Of a DNA stretch of 64,000 nucleotides, positions 1-10,351 are shown one piece after another. This DNA is from Dioscorea cayenensis subsp. rotundata. Taxonomy: Eukaryota > Streptophyta > Magnoliopsida > Dioscoreales > Dioscoreaceae. The stretch spans positions 25,206,185 through 25,270,184 of the forward strand of contig NC_052471.1 of assembly GCF_009730915.1 (NCBI RefSeq), in the 5' to 3' direction. The stretch's first letter is position 1. The number at the start of each line of letters is the position of its first letter. The position numbers and the translations under genes are program-made. Under the pieces are notes generated by a model that searched no databases, had not been told where the DNA came from, and saw only the letters and a list, made by a program, of their open reading frames with translations.

Positions 1-1064
1 CAGAGTATCCATACTATTATGCCGGTTAATCTTGATTCAAAGGTTAATCATGAACTGCGCACATCTTCAGTAGTGAACCCCTTCTCCAATATTGGTTAAG
101 CTGCATTTGGGGAACCTTGTGGGAGGTGCCTCACAGCTGCCCCGATTCCATGAAAAGTTTGCGGTATTTCCACCGATTATAAGTTGCGCTAGATTCCCGG
201 CCTTTGTCCCCAATATAATCAACATTCCAATAGGGCGATGGAGTAACTGGCAACAGGGACACATTGGCCACCCATGCCCTCCACCACAAAGTGCGCTGGC
301 TGGAACCATCACCGACCGGACCAGCCACCACCCATGAGCATGCCCAGCTTTAGGACAACACATCAACCTTATGCAAAGAGCATCATTACATTGACTTCAT
401 AGATTCTCACCCTTTTAGGTGGTGCAATCTCTGATGCCCAATGAGACTCATTGCTTGCCATTGATTTGTTAGAGCGTTCTCGCCCTCATCGGGTACTAAG
501 TTACCAAGAGATCCACCCGCTGCGCATCAATTAATTGATGAGTTGCATAATTCAAACCCGCTAGATGATCCAACCCAAGATCCAAGGAAGCAAAGCCATG
601 ATGGGGCATCTTCTCGGCTAGCTGTCCTGAATTCTCATAAGTTTCCGCAAATAGTGTTCCCGACTCTCCTTGTTTGAATGCCACCCCTTTTTAGCTTCGC
701 CGCTTTGCTAGAGGAAAATACCCTCCCAAAAATTTCTCCACCACATGTCTTTCCATGTTTCACCCACCCCGGTGGATAAGGATGTGAGCCACCGATATGC
801 TCCATCTCTCAAACCCAGTGCGAAATAATCGTGACGGATCGCATCGCTAGTCACCCCATTTATCTTGAAGGTAGAACAAATTTGAAGGAACGGAAAGATG
901 ATTTCGTACCATTTGCAAGGCCATTAGAATTGACTGAATTTTGACCATGCCGAAGGAAAGCTTGCCTTGATCTCAAAATTATTTGTATGATGGATGGCGC
1001 TGTAATACCCAAATTTTCACCGTGAATTGTGGTCTTTCATATATTCGGATAAAGCACGCCTTTA
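1..1064 (-). pseudogene. Family B-type gag relic
   Basis: Reading the minus strand from about 1,064 to 1 gives, in broken frames, the Gag of family B: an N-terminal piece with YERPQFT near 1,040, the central retrotransposon-gag region (FKQGES near 680, then GLNYAT and QLIDA near 540) and a zinc-knuckle/HPNFSW-type tail near 100-330. Frame changes and stops are frequent, so no protein can be made. Gag would form the virus-like particle. The copy is cut by the N gap on one side and the window edge on the other, so its LTRs are not seen. It aligns with the better kept B1 gag at 16,505-16,971 and 34,345 onward. Confidence 0.8.
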
Positions 1065-2064
1065 NNNNNNNNNNNNNNNNNNNNNNNNNNNNNNNNNNNN
1101 NNNNNNNNNNNNNNNNNNNNNNNNNNNNNNNNNNNNNNNNNNNNNNNNNNNNNNNNNNNNNNNNNNNNNNNNNNNNNNNNNNNNNNNNNNNNNNNNNNNN
1201 NNNNNNNNNNNNNNNNNNNNNNNNNNNNNNNNNNNNNNNNNNNNNNNNNNNNNNNNNNNNNNNNNNNNNNNNNNNNNNNNNNNNNNNNNNNNNNNNNNNN
1301 NNNNNNNNNNNNNNNNNNNNNNNNNNNNNNNNNNNNNNNNNNNNNNNNNNNNNNNNNNNNNNNNNNNNNNNNNNNNNNNNNNNNNNNNNNNNNNNNNNNN
1401 NNNNNNNNNNNNNNNNNNNNNNNNNNNNNNNNNNNNNNNNNNNNNNNNNNNNNNNNNNNNNNNNNNNNNNNNNNNNNNNNNNNNNNNNNNNNNNNNNNNN
1501 NNNNNNNNNNNNNNNNNNNNNNNNNNNNNNNNNNNNNNNNNNNNNNNNNNNNNNNNNNNNNNNNNNNNNNNNNNNNNNNNNNNNNNNNNNNNNNNNNNNN
1601 NNNNNNNNNNNNNNNNNNNNNNNNNNNNNNNNNNNNNNNNNNNNNNNNNNNNNNNNNNNNNNNNNNNNNNNNNNNNNNNNNNNNNNNNNNNNNNNNNNNN
1701 NNNNNNNNNNNNNNNNNNNNNNNNNNNNNNNNNNNNNNNNNNNNNNNNNNNNNNNNNNNNNNNNNNNNNNNNNNNNNNNNNNNNNNNNNNNNNNNNNNNN
1801 NNNNNNNNNNNNNNNNNNNNNNNNNNNNNNNNNNNNNNNNNNNNNNNNNNNNNNNNNNNNNNNNNNNNNNNNNNNNNNNNNNNNNNNNNNNNNNNNNNNN
1901 NNNNNNNNNNNNNNNNNNNNNNNNNNNNNNNNNNNNNNNNNNNNNNNNNNNNNNNNNNNNNNNNNNNNNNNNNNNNNNNNNNNNNNNNNNNNNNNNNNNN
2001 NNNNNNNNNNNNNNNNNNNNNNNNNNNNNNNNNNNNNNNNNNNNNNNNNNNNNNNNNNNNNNNN
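1065..2064. other. Assembly gap (1,000 N)
   Basis: Exactly 1,000 N bases, a round number that suggests a scaffolding placeholder. It removes the outer end of element A2's 3' LTR and whatever joined it to the B-type gag relic. Reading frames that cross it are artefacts. Confidence 0.99.
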
Positions 2065-2845
2065 GTATATCCCCAAGTGCACGGGTTTGTCGAGTAATAA
2101 TCCCGGTGAGCTGGGTCGAATCCACAGGGAGTAGGGAGTAAAGACACTAATCGATTTTTAGCTACGTGGAGTATCAACAATGATAAGTGTGGTAATGATT
2201 CAATTCTTAGAAATTAAAAGCAACAAGTAAAAGAGCAAAAGCAAGGAGGAGGCAAGGCAATCGATAAAGATGGGGTACTTGGATGATGCTTCACCTAGGA
2301 TAATCGCTTCAAGTGCAAGAACTCTCTATTATGCTTCCTAATCAATGCAATGGTGAGTCGTGGAAATCCTTACATACATAGTGCCAAATCTAAGGTCAAC
2401 TATGCCTAACTCTATACATGTCCCGGAGGAGAAATCGAACAATCTCAACACCTCGCACTCGCATAGAGTTGCAATGAGCTCTAGGGATTCCAAGTGATAA
2501 ATCTCTTCCTAGATTTAGACCTAACCCTTTGGTCCAGGCGGAAGGTCCCTAGCCACAATTAAGCCCTAGATATTAAGATCATCTCAACGCTTCACTCCAT
2601 TGCACGCGCAACTAAGCCCCAACGGAGGTTCATCCCTTAGACCATTCACTCTATTATGCCCGCAAAGATCTCGAGGGACGGAGGTAGAATCTATCACGTC
2701 GGAGGGGAAAGGAGACGCTCCTGTACCTCTCGACTCATCCTCTCAACCCTCTCCAACCTAGCTTTGTCTAACGCTCATGGTGTTTCACCCACTCACAATA
2801 AAGAAGTTCAATGAAACGAATACATCCTAGGCCAAGCACTTATCA
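2065..2845 (-). repeat. A2 3' LTR, shortened
   Basis: Minus-strand LTR beginning TGATAAGTGC at 2,845. It matches other family A LTRs but jumps from the region near 2,830 directly to the LTR start, so about 1 kb of the promoter-bearing half (palindromes and TATA-like box) is deleted. The last bases of the LTR are lost in the N gap. Confidence 0.88.
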
Positions 2846-3965
2846 AACTCCCCCACACTTAAGCTTTTGCTTGTCCTCAAGCAAAAATTAAACATTCTGT
2901 GCATCAATGAAGAAAATATTGAAAGTGCTTGGCCTTAGGTTCACCAAAGTATACAAAGATAGCATTCTACAAGTCAGGAAAATTTCAACACTAAATACAA
3001 AAAATCAATGCCCTAGCTAAAAACTTGAATCAAAAAGGACAACAAACCCGAATTTTGTGTAAGTGTGTGAACTCACTCAAAACAACCAAAGTTATACTCC
3101 TCAAAGTTCTAAGTATAAGGGACTTATTTATCTACAAAAGTGATAAAAATTTTAAACAATGGTAGTAGCTTCACACATCCTCTAAGGTAGCCCTTTCCAA
3201 AGCGGCCGCTAAGGTGGCTTTCACACTTTCGAGGTGGTAGCTCTTTCTACCCAAGTGGTAGCTTTCACTTATCCTATGAGATAGCTCTTTCTCTCATTAG
3301 GGCATAACTAGTATCTGACTTGTGAGAGTAGCTTCATACTTCATAGGTGGTAGCTCTTTCCACCAAACGAACACAAATAAACAATAAAACTATTTTGTTC
3401 CTTCTTTTCATTTTCCAATATTTTTTTTTTTCAATTTAGCAAAAGAAGTAAACCTAACTAGTCCCTTTAACATCAAACATGAGTTTCCAATAGAGTTCAA
3501 AGAGTGAGTAGTGCACTAAGTATAAATCGGGCAAAAATTCCTAAAAATTCAAGCAAGAACTAGAGCATGAAAACATTCAATGTTAACAATTCTCCTAGAC
3601 TTAAGAATATAAACATTGCAACTAAGGTGAACCGCCATTGGCTATGTGAGCATATACCAACCAAGAACAATAGAAAAGATGTGTGCACTATGAAACTCCC
3701 CGCCGACACACACACTTAAGTTGTACATTGTCCTCAATGTACTCATGCATGCTCACTCAAAATATATCATTCAAAAATAAATGTGGGAGAAGCAATGAAA
3801 ACAATACTCCCTTACTCCTAGTGTTGGGTTTGATGAAGCAAATTCCACGGGAGTAGTGTTCCAACGGGTTGTGAAGCTCACACGGTCAAGTGCCGAAGCA
3901 CCTTGACCATGCCCATGACTAAGTCTCAATTTCCAGGAAGACAAGACCATCGACACGCATACACG
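2846..3965 (-). other. A2 3' untranslated region with PPT and structured repeats
   Basis: On the minus strand this holds, in order, the hairpin TGTACATT...(A)ATGTAC at 3,722-3,742, a degraded internal polypurine-tract copy (about 3,694-3,719), a poly-A stretch (T run near 3,419-3,431), a stem-loop array (3,165-3,364) and the terminal polypurine tract AAGTGTGGGGGAGTT (2,846-2,860). There is no coding sequence. Homologous regions lie at 31,240-32,470 (A1) and 43,560-44,906 (A4). Confidence 0.8.
3165..3364 (-). repeat. AGCTA stem-loop array of A2
   Basis: On the minus strand the segment starts with GGTGG-AAAGAGCTA-CCACC (3,364-3,346) and continues with further short inverted repeats whose loops contain AGCTA, as in A1 (31,961-32,161). 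The AAGTG/CACTT pair is one base pair longer here than in A1. The TATGA stem is broken (TATGA/TCACA). Confidence 0.7.
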
Positions 3966-4143
3966 AGGGGGTTCAGTGAAGCTCAAGAAAGACAAAAATA
4001 ACTCGAGTTTATAAAAGATGAAGCAATGAATACAACTCGATAATGCAAAATAACATAAACTCAGAAGGAAAATCCTTTCTGAGTGAACAAGTCTAACAAC
4101 AAGAAAATAAGATAAAGTAAAATGTATGAAAGTCAAAGAAAGG

Positions 4144-4713
4144 TCAAGTATCGGAGTTGCTCTCGGGCTCCGCTGCTGCTGGTGCTGAAGTGGAAGCATA
4201 TAGTGGGTCCTCCGGTGCTGGGGTCCAGGAGGGAGGTGCTGGAGAAACTGAGGGGGCCAGAAGAGTCCTCGGCTACAGGACAAATGATGAGGCAACGTCT
4301 CGCTATAGGATCTGCTATAATATGTTGAAACGTGCCATGAACTCTGTGTACTGAGTAGCCTGCGTAGCCCTAATCTCGGCAACCTCGGCTCGGACCACTC
4401 CTATAGCATTCTTGAGTCTCTCAAAGCGATCATTGGCACGAGATAGTGAAAACATACGCACTTGGGGTGGTTTCTCGGCCGTTGGAGGTGCCTCGTTCTC
4501 CACCGATGCGGGCTGAGGCTCGGGGGCGGGCTGAGATACTCCGGCGTCATCACCTTCACCTCAGCTATCTCCAGGGCTGGTAGGACTAACGCAAAAACCC
4601 CTGTCCGAACCCTGCGGACCATGCCCATCAACCGCATCGTCTCTAGACCCAGGGGAGCGGGTACACTCGTCTTCTCAGCCCCACGAATCGAATCCAAGAG
4701 ACCTTGTATTTGC
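4144..4713 (-). pseudogene. A2 env-like ORF, C-terminal part
   Basis: The minus strand encodes the C-terminal third of the env-like protein: a block with IRGAEK and LGLETMRLMGMVRRVRT, then an acidic/proline stretch, then AEVAEIRATQATQYTEFMAR. The N-terminal two thirds are deleted and gag joins directly at about 4,713. Several frame changes are present. It is homologous to 30,660-31,240 of A1. Confidence 0.75.
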
Positions 4714-5967
4714 CTCGACTGATTCAAACCTTGTATTTGCCAATTGAACAAATCTAGCCAAGTGCTTCTCCAAAACCGTCATTCGGGTTTCCAAGCCTGA
4801 AATTCTGTTTTCAACTTAAGGGGCTTGTTGTTATTGTTGTTGGAACCCCGATGGCCCCATGGTCTTCTGTGGTCCTTGATTACTCCATGAAAAGTTGGGA
4901 TGATTCTTCCAACCTGAATTGTAGGTGTTGCTGTATGGATTCCCTTGCGGTTTCATGCCATTACCTACAAAGTCAACATTCTCAACTAAAGAAACATCAC
5001 CAATGACGATTGGACAATAGGAGGGAGCATGTCCTCCACCACAACCGGTGCAATTGGTCACGGCCGCAACTCTATTCGAAGCTATAAGATCTAGCTTCTT
5101 ACTCAAACTCTCCACTTGGGCCGCCAATGAAGTTACCGTTTCAATTTCATGGAGACCGGCCACCTTTTTCTTCTGCCTAGCATTCCACTGGTAGCTATTT
5201 AACCACATTTATTCAATCAATTGACGTGCTTCGTCGGGGATTTTGCTACCTAAGGTACCTCCTGTCGCCGCATCCAAGAGTTACCTTGTACTCGGGTTCA
5301 AACCATTGTAGAAGGTTTGAACAATCATCCAATCTGGGAATCCGTGTTGCGGACACTTTCACAGGAGTTCCTTGAACCTTTCCCATGTCTCAAATAGAGA
5401 CTCCAATTCCAACTACATAAAGGATGAGATCTCATTCCTAAGCTTTGCTGATTTTCTGGGAGGGAAATAACGGGCTAGAAAAGCTTCTACCAACGCCTCC
5501 CATGTAGTGATTCATGCTCTAGGTAATGAGTGTAGCCACTACTTTGCTTTCCCCTTTATGGAAAATGGGAAGGCTCTCAATTTGATGGCATCATCCATCA
5601 CACCATTTATCTTCAGCATGTCACACACCTCGAGGAAGTTCTCTATGTGACTGTTTGGATCCTCATCGGCCAAATCGTTGAATTGTGTGGACTGCTGCAG
5701 CATATGGATGAATGTCGGCTTTAGCTCGAAGTTCTAAGCTGTAATTGGGGGATGCACAATACTCGATTGTGTCCCCAACACTGAAGGTCTGGCATAATCG
5801 GATAGTATTCGTTGTTGCTCATTTTGTTCTACCATATTTTCAAATCCTTCTACTTCCAAATCAGCTGGATTAGGCTGTTCTTGTACAAGTTTTTTCCCTT
5901 TCCTTCGAAGTGTACGTTCAAGCTCAGGGTCTCCTTCAATCAATATTGATGGATTCCCTTGGGTCAT
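4714..5967 (-). pseudogene. gag: A2 gag pseudogene
   Basis: Minus-strand Gag starting at ATG 5,967 (MTQGNPSILIEGDPELERTL). It continues through the retrotransposon-gag region (EVCDMLKINGV, AFPF, WLHSLP, FETWERFKELL, GLNPSTR) to the zinc knuckle CTGCGGGHAPSYC (CX2CX3HX4C) and HPNFSWSNQG near 4,880. Several in-frame stops interrupt it (for example TAG codons in the WLHSLP region), so it is dead. The start was chosen because all family A copies begin with the same MT(R/Q)GNPS block just after a polypyrimidine-AG. Confidence 0.9.
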
Positions 5968-6118
5968 AACCTGGAGCTACACCAAAAATAAGGACAAAGA
6001 AAATCAGAACGATGATAGAATAAGAAGATATGAAATAGAATGTGTGGTGAAATAGCTAAGAAAACAAAGTGCAAAGTATCTCTAAACGCCTAGCTCCCCG
6101 GTAACGGCGCCAAAAAAT
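5968..6118 (-). promoter_or_regulatory. A2 leader and primer-binding site
   Basis: Directly inside the 5' LTR the minus strand reads TTTTTTGGCGCCGTTACCGG, a slightly mutated match to the 3' end of plant tRNA-Asp(GUC). It is followed by the conserved leader (AGATACTTTGCACTTTG) and a polypyrimidine tract ending in GTAG a few bases before the gag ATG. Confidence 0.88.
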
Positions 6119-7873
6119 TGACAAGGTCCCCTTCCGTATATCCCGCAAGTGCACGGGTTTGTCGAAGTAATAATCCCAGGTGAGCGTGGTCGAATCCATG
6201 GGGAATAGGGAGTGAAGACACTTAATTCGATTCTTAGCTATGTGGAGTATCAACAATTATAAGTGTGGTAATGATTCAATTCTCAGAAATTAAAAGCAAC
6301 AAGTAAGAGAGCAAAAGTAAGGACGAGGCAAGGCAATCGAGAAAAATGGGGTACTCGGATGATGCTTCACCTAGGATAATCGCTTCAAGTGTAAGAACTC
6401 TTTATTATTCTTCCTAATCGATGCAATGGTGAGTCATGGAAATCCTTACATACATAGTCCCAAATCTAAGGTCAACTATGCCTAACTCTATACATGTCCC
6501 GGAGGAGAAATCCAACAATCTCAACACCTCACACTCGCATAGAGTTGCAATGAGCTTTAGGGATTCCAAGTGATAAATCTCTTCCTAGATTTAGACCTAA
6601 TCCTTTGGTCCAGGCGGAAGGTCCCTAGCCATAATTAAGCCCTAGATACTAAGATCATCTCAACGCTTCACTCCATTGCACGCGCAACTAGGCCCCAGCG
6701 GTGGTTCATCCCTTAAACCATTCACTCTATTATGGCCGCAAAGAACTCGAGCTACGGAGGTAGAATCTATCATGTCGCAGGGGAAAGTGGACGCTCCTAT
6801 ACCTCTCGACTCACCCTCTCAATCCTCTCCAACCTAGCTTTGTCTAACGCTCGTGGTGTTTCACCCACTCACAATGAAGAAGTTCAATGAAAGGAATATA
6901 TCCTAGGGTTCACAATCACCCAAGTACCCACTAGGGGTTTAGCTCTCCATGGAGCTAAGTACAATAAAAAAAATAGAATGTAAAAGCAATTAATCCATAA
7001 AGAAACCTCCTCGATGGTCGTGTCGATGGTCTTGTGCAATGTCTTCTACTCGTCGTCCAAGGATTCCTTCGTCCGGTATAGGATACGCCTCGATCAAAGC
7101 TACCCTACCAACCTTCTTCCTAATGGAATCATGATGTCGGAGCCATAGAACCTCTCCAAAACATTGGCCAATACCCCTCGAAACCCTTGCCGAAGCCCTC
7201 TCGCAAGTTGGGGAAAAGATGGAGAAAAGAATACCAAAATTGGGGCTGAATCGGCTTTAAATAGGGATGGAATAGGGCAACTCCACGGGCGTGGACGATA
7301 CACGCGCCCGTGCGGGATTTCCACACGGGCGTGGATAATTTCCACACGCCCGTGTGGATTCTCTGTTTCTCTGGTTTCTCGGCCGGCTGTGAACAGTGCT
7401 GCTACAGTACTACCTACATTGTTCTGCTACATTCTTCGGCCTGAATAACTTCCCAATTCCATACTTTCATTGGGGTAATGCAAACGGGCACACGTTCACG
7501 TCGTGAATCACTTGCTTCTTCAATGATATATATGTTGGTGGAGCTCCTGTTCTTATATGCATAAGACGGAATGCTCGAGTGTGACTGCCTTTGTGCCCCT
7601 CCAAATGGATGTGCTCACTCAAATGCGAGGAGGTTAGCACACACTCTAGCATCTCACACCTGTCCTATGTCTTCGCGTTTGAACCTTAGCAAGCTCTCCT
7701 CCAAAATAGGTGCATTATGATCCACATTGGCCTATTTTCTTCATAATCAGCCTCACAACCATACCTGCATAAAAGTAACATAAAAACACACATATTAATG
7801 TAAAAACCTGAGAAAAGTAAAGCTCAACATAAGGAAAGAATGCTTCGCATTCATATCATACAAGCACTTATCA
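6119..7873 (-). repeat. A2 5' LTR
   Basis: 1,755-bp LTR, TGATAAGTGC at 7,873 to ...CTTGTCA at 6,119, next to a PBS. It contains a GCTACAGTA cluster (7,398-7,436), family A palindromes (7,285-7,362) and a TATA-like box (minus-strand TATTTAAAG near 7,253-7,262), in the same order as other A LTRs. No reading frame inside it resembles a gene. Confidence 0.93.
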
Positions 7874-8372
7874 GATACCCACTCATCCAGGATTATTACT
7901 TCGACAAACCCGTGCACTTGCGGTATATAAGCAAGGGGACCTTGTCACGAGCATTGTTTGGCCAGTTATAACGAACAATTTTAAGTTAAACACAAGTTTT
8001 ATTCAGATGGTTCAGTAGTCGGCAAAATTCAATGGATTAGCCGAGAAGTATCCGAACAACCATATTGAGATCTGACTTTAAGTGTACGACATGCTCAACA
8101 TTAATGGGAGTTTTGATGATGCAATTTTCTTAAGGGCTTTCCCATTCTCATTGAAAGGAAGAGCCAAACAGTGGCTCCATTCATTACCAAAAACTTCTAT
8201 CACAAGATGAAATGAAATGATAGAAGCTTTCCTTACAAGGTATTTCTCTCTGAGAAAACAAGAGAAGCTTCGAAATGAGATCTCTTTATCCATTCAAATG
8301 GAGCTAGAGTCATTGTCTGAGACATGGGAATGGTTCAAGGATCTCTTGAGGAAGTGTCCTCAAGATGGTTTC
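7874..8372 (+). pseudogene. A3 relic: LTR end fused to broken gag
   Basis: 7,874-7,947 is the last part of a family A LTR (ACAAACCCGTGCACTTGCGG ... CTTGTCA). PBS, leader and gag N-terminus are deleted, and 7,948-8,372 is a frameshifted Gag fragment (DDAI, AFPFSLKGRAKQW, EMVEAF, TWEWFKDLLRKCPQDGF in mixed frames). A2 is inserted in its LTR and A4 in its gag, so it is among the oldest layers here. Confidence 0.8.
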
Positions 8373-10204
8373 TAATAAGTTCTTGTGTGATAAGAATGTG
8401 AAGTGTTCTTTCCTTATAATGAGCATAACTTTTATCAGGTTTTAGCTCTAATACTTGTGCATTTGTGTTACTTTCATGCATATAGGGTTGTGAAGCCGAA
8501 TGTGAAAGAAAGAAGCCAATATACATCGTGAACGCACAATTTAGAGGAAGCCTTGAGAAGGGTCAAACACGAAGACATAAGTCGGGTTCAAGATGCGAGA
8601 ATGTGTGCCAACCTCAATGTATTCAAGCTAGCACAATGGTTTGGACGAGCACAAAGGCAGTCATATTCGAGTATCCCAGCTTATGCATTGATAGCAAGAT
8701 CTTCACTAATGAGGCCGGATATTGAAAAAAGTAAAACAATCTATGACATAAACGTGTGCTCGTTGACGTTACCTCGATGAAAACATAGATTCGGGACTGA
8801 TTCGGGTGGTACTAGAGCAGGGCATTGTAGCAAATACTGTAGCAAATTATTGTAGCAGGTATTGTTCACAGCCGGACGAAAAAGTGAATTCTAGAGAATC
8901 CACACGGGCGTGTGGAAATTATCCACACCTGTACAGAAATTCCACAGACCCGTGTGGCAAATCCACAAAAGCGTGTGGATGGCCGATTCCAGCCCTATTT
9001 AAGCCATGATTCAGCCCCGATTTCAGGATTCTTCTCTCCATTCTTTCCCAGACTTGAGAGGGGGATGCGGCCAGGTTTTTGAGAGAAATTGGTAGGGTTT
9101 TTAGAGAGGTTTTTTGGCTTTCACATCGCGCTCCACTTGGAAGAAGGTTATTGGGAGAGCTTTCATCGGCACCGATCGGGCGAGGTGTGTCCTAAGCCAG
9201 ACAAGAGGACCTTTGGAGGAGACGAGGCTTCTCCACAAGACCATCATCATGACTATCAAGTGGGTTTTCTATGGATTACTTGTTTTTACATTCAATTTCA
9301 TTATTGATTATAACTACCTCCATGGAGAGCTAAACCCCCTAGTGGGTACTTGGATTTGTGAACTCTAGGATATATTTGTTTCATTAAACCTTCTATTATG
9401 ATTTCATTAATTGATGTTTTATTTGAGTTCCAATCTTGAATGCTTGATTGATTGAATCCTCACTTAGAGTGACACTAGGGTTGAGAGTTCATATTGGTAA
9501 CCCTTGTGAGTGACTGATACACCATGAGGGTTAGACAAAGATAGATTAAAGAGTGTCGAGAGGGTGATTCGAGAGGTAGCGGAGTGTCCCCTTCTCCCTC
9601 CGATGTGATTTATCCTACCTCTATTTACTTGAGTTTATTGTTGTTATAGTAGAGTTAATGGGCTAAGGGATGACCTTCCGCTTGGGCTTAGTAGCAGGGG
9701 CAACAGAGTGAAGCATTGAACTAATTTTAGCACCTAGGGCTTAATTGTGACTAGGGAACTCTCACCTGGACCAAAGATTTAGATCTATATCTAGGAAGAG
9801 GGTTTATCACTTGGAATCCCTAGAACTCCATGCGATTCTATCCGAGTGCAAGGTGTTGAGATTGTTCGATTTCTCCTCCCGGACATGGTATAGAGTTAGT
9901 CAAGGTTGACCTTAGATTTGGGACCATGTATTGAAGGATTTCCATGACTCATTAATGCATTAGTTAGGAGGCATAATAGTCGGTTTTGCACTTGTTTCTC
10001 ATTTACTTGTGCTTTTCTTTCTTACTTCTTTTATTCTTGTTTACATTACATCTTGTTAACACAATCACTATCCATCTTCACTTGGTTAAGAAACAATCAA
10101 AGTATTTTTATTCCCTACGACATGTGGATACGATACCCACTCAACTGGGTTTTTATTACTCGATAAACCCGTGTACTTACGGGACATACGTAAGGGCATT
10201 GTCA
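8373..10204 (+). repeat. A4 5' LTR
   Basis: 1,832-bp LTR from TAATAAGTTC (mutated TGATAAGTGC) to GGGCATTGTCA, followed at once by the PBS. Inside are TGTAGCA repeats (8,815-8,870), CACACGGGCGTGTGG-type palindromes (8,902-8,980) and TATTTAAG (about 8,994). No gene is supported inside it. Confidence 0.93.
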
Positions 10205-10351
10205 AGTTTTTGGCGCCGTTGCCAGGGAATAGGTGTTTAGAGATACTTTGCACTTTGTTTGCTTAGCTATTCATTCATTCATTCTATTTCACATCTTCCT
10301 TTTCTATCATCATTCTGATTTGTTCTTTTTCTTTTGTAGCAGCTCTAGGTT
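10205..10351 (+). promoter_or_regulatory. A4 PBS and leader
   Basis: TGGCGCCGTTGCCAGGGA at 10,211-10,228 matches the tRNA-Asp 3' end with one change. The leader ends with a polypyrimidine tract and TAGCAG, nine bases before the gag ATG at 10,352. Confidence 0.92.

Larger units (their letters stand above)
2065..7873 (-). mobile_element. A2: family A Athila-like element, minus strand, internally deleted
   Basis: Order on the minus strand: 5' LTR (7,873-6,119), PBS, leader, gag (5,967-4,714), a direct junction into the env-like ORF (4,713-4,144), 3' region with stem-loop array, polypurine tract, and 3' LTR (2,845-2,065) running into the gap. The protease, palindrome array and env N-terminus are missing. 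The deletion junction carries a 13-base direct repeat (ACCTTGTATTTGC at 4,701 and 4,729), which suggests template switching or illegitimate recombination. The element sits inside the LTR end of relic A3. No target duplication can be checked because the 3' end is in the gap. Confidence 0.88.

Noticed and set aside
979..2180. Long open frames of 356-383 residues on both strands
   Set aside because: They run through the 1,000-base N gap and are mostly undefined residues.
7100..7448. Frames of 72-94 residues in the A2 LTR and similar frames in other LTRs (e.g. 33,010-33,414, 61,773-62,078)
   Set aside because: They are in LTR promoter and leader sequence, occur on both strands, and shift between copies; no coding constraint is visible.
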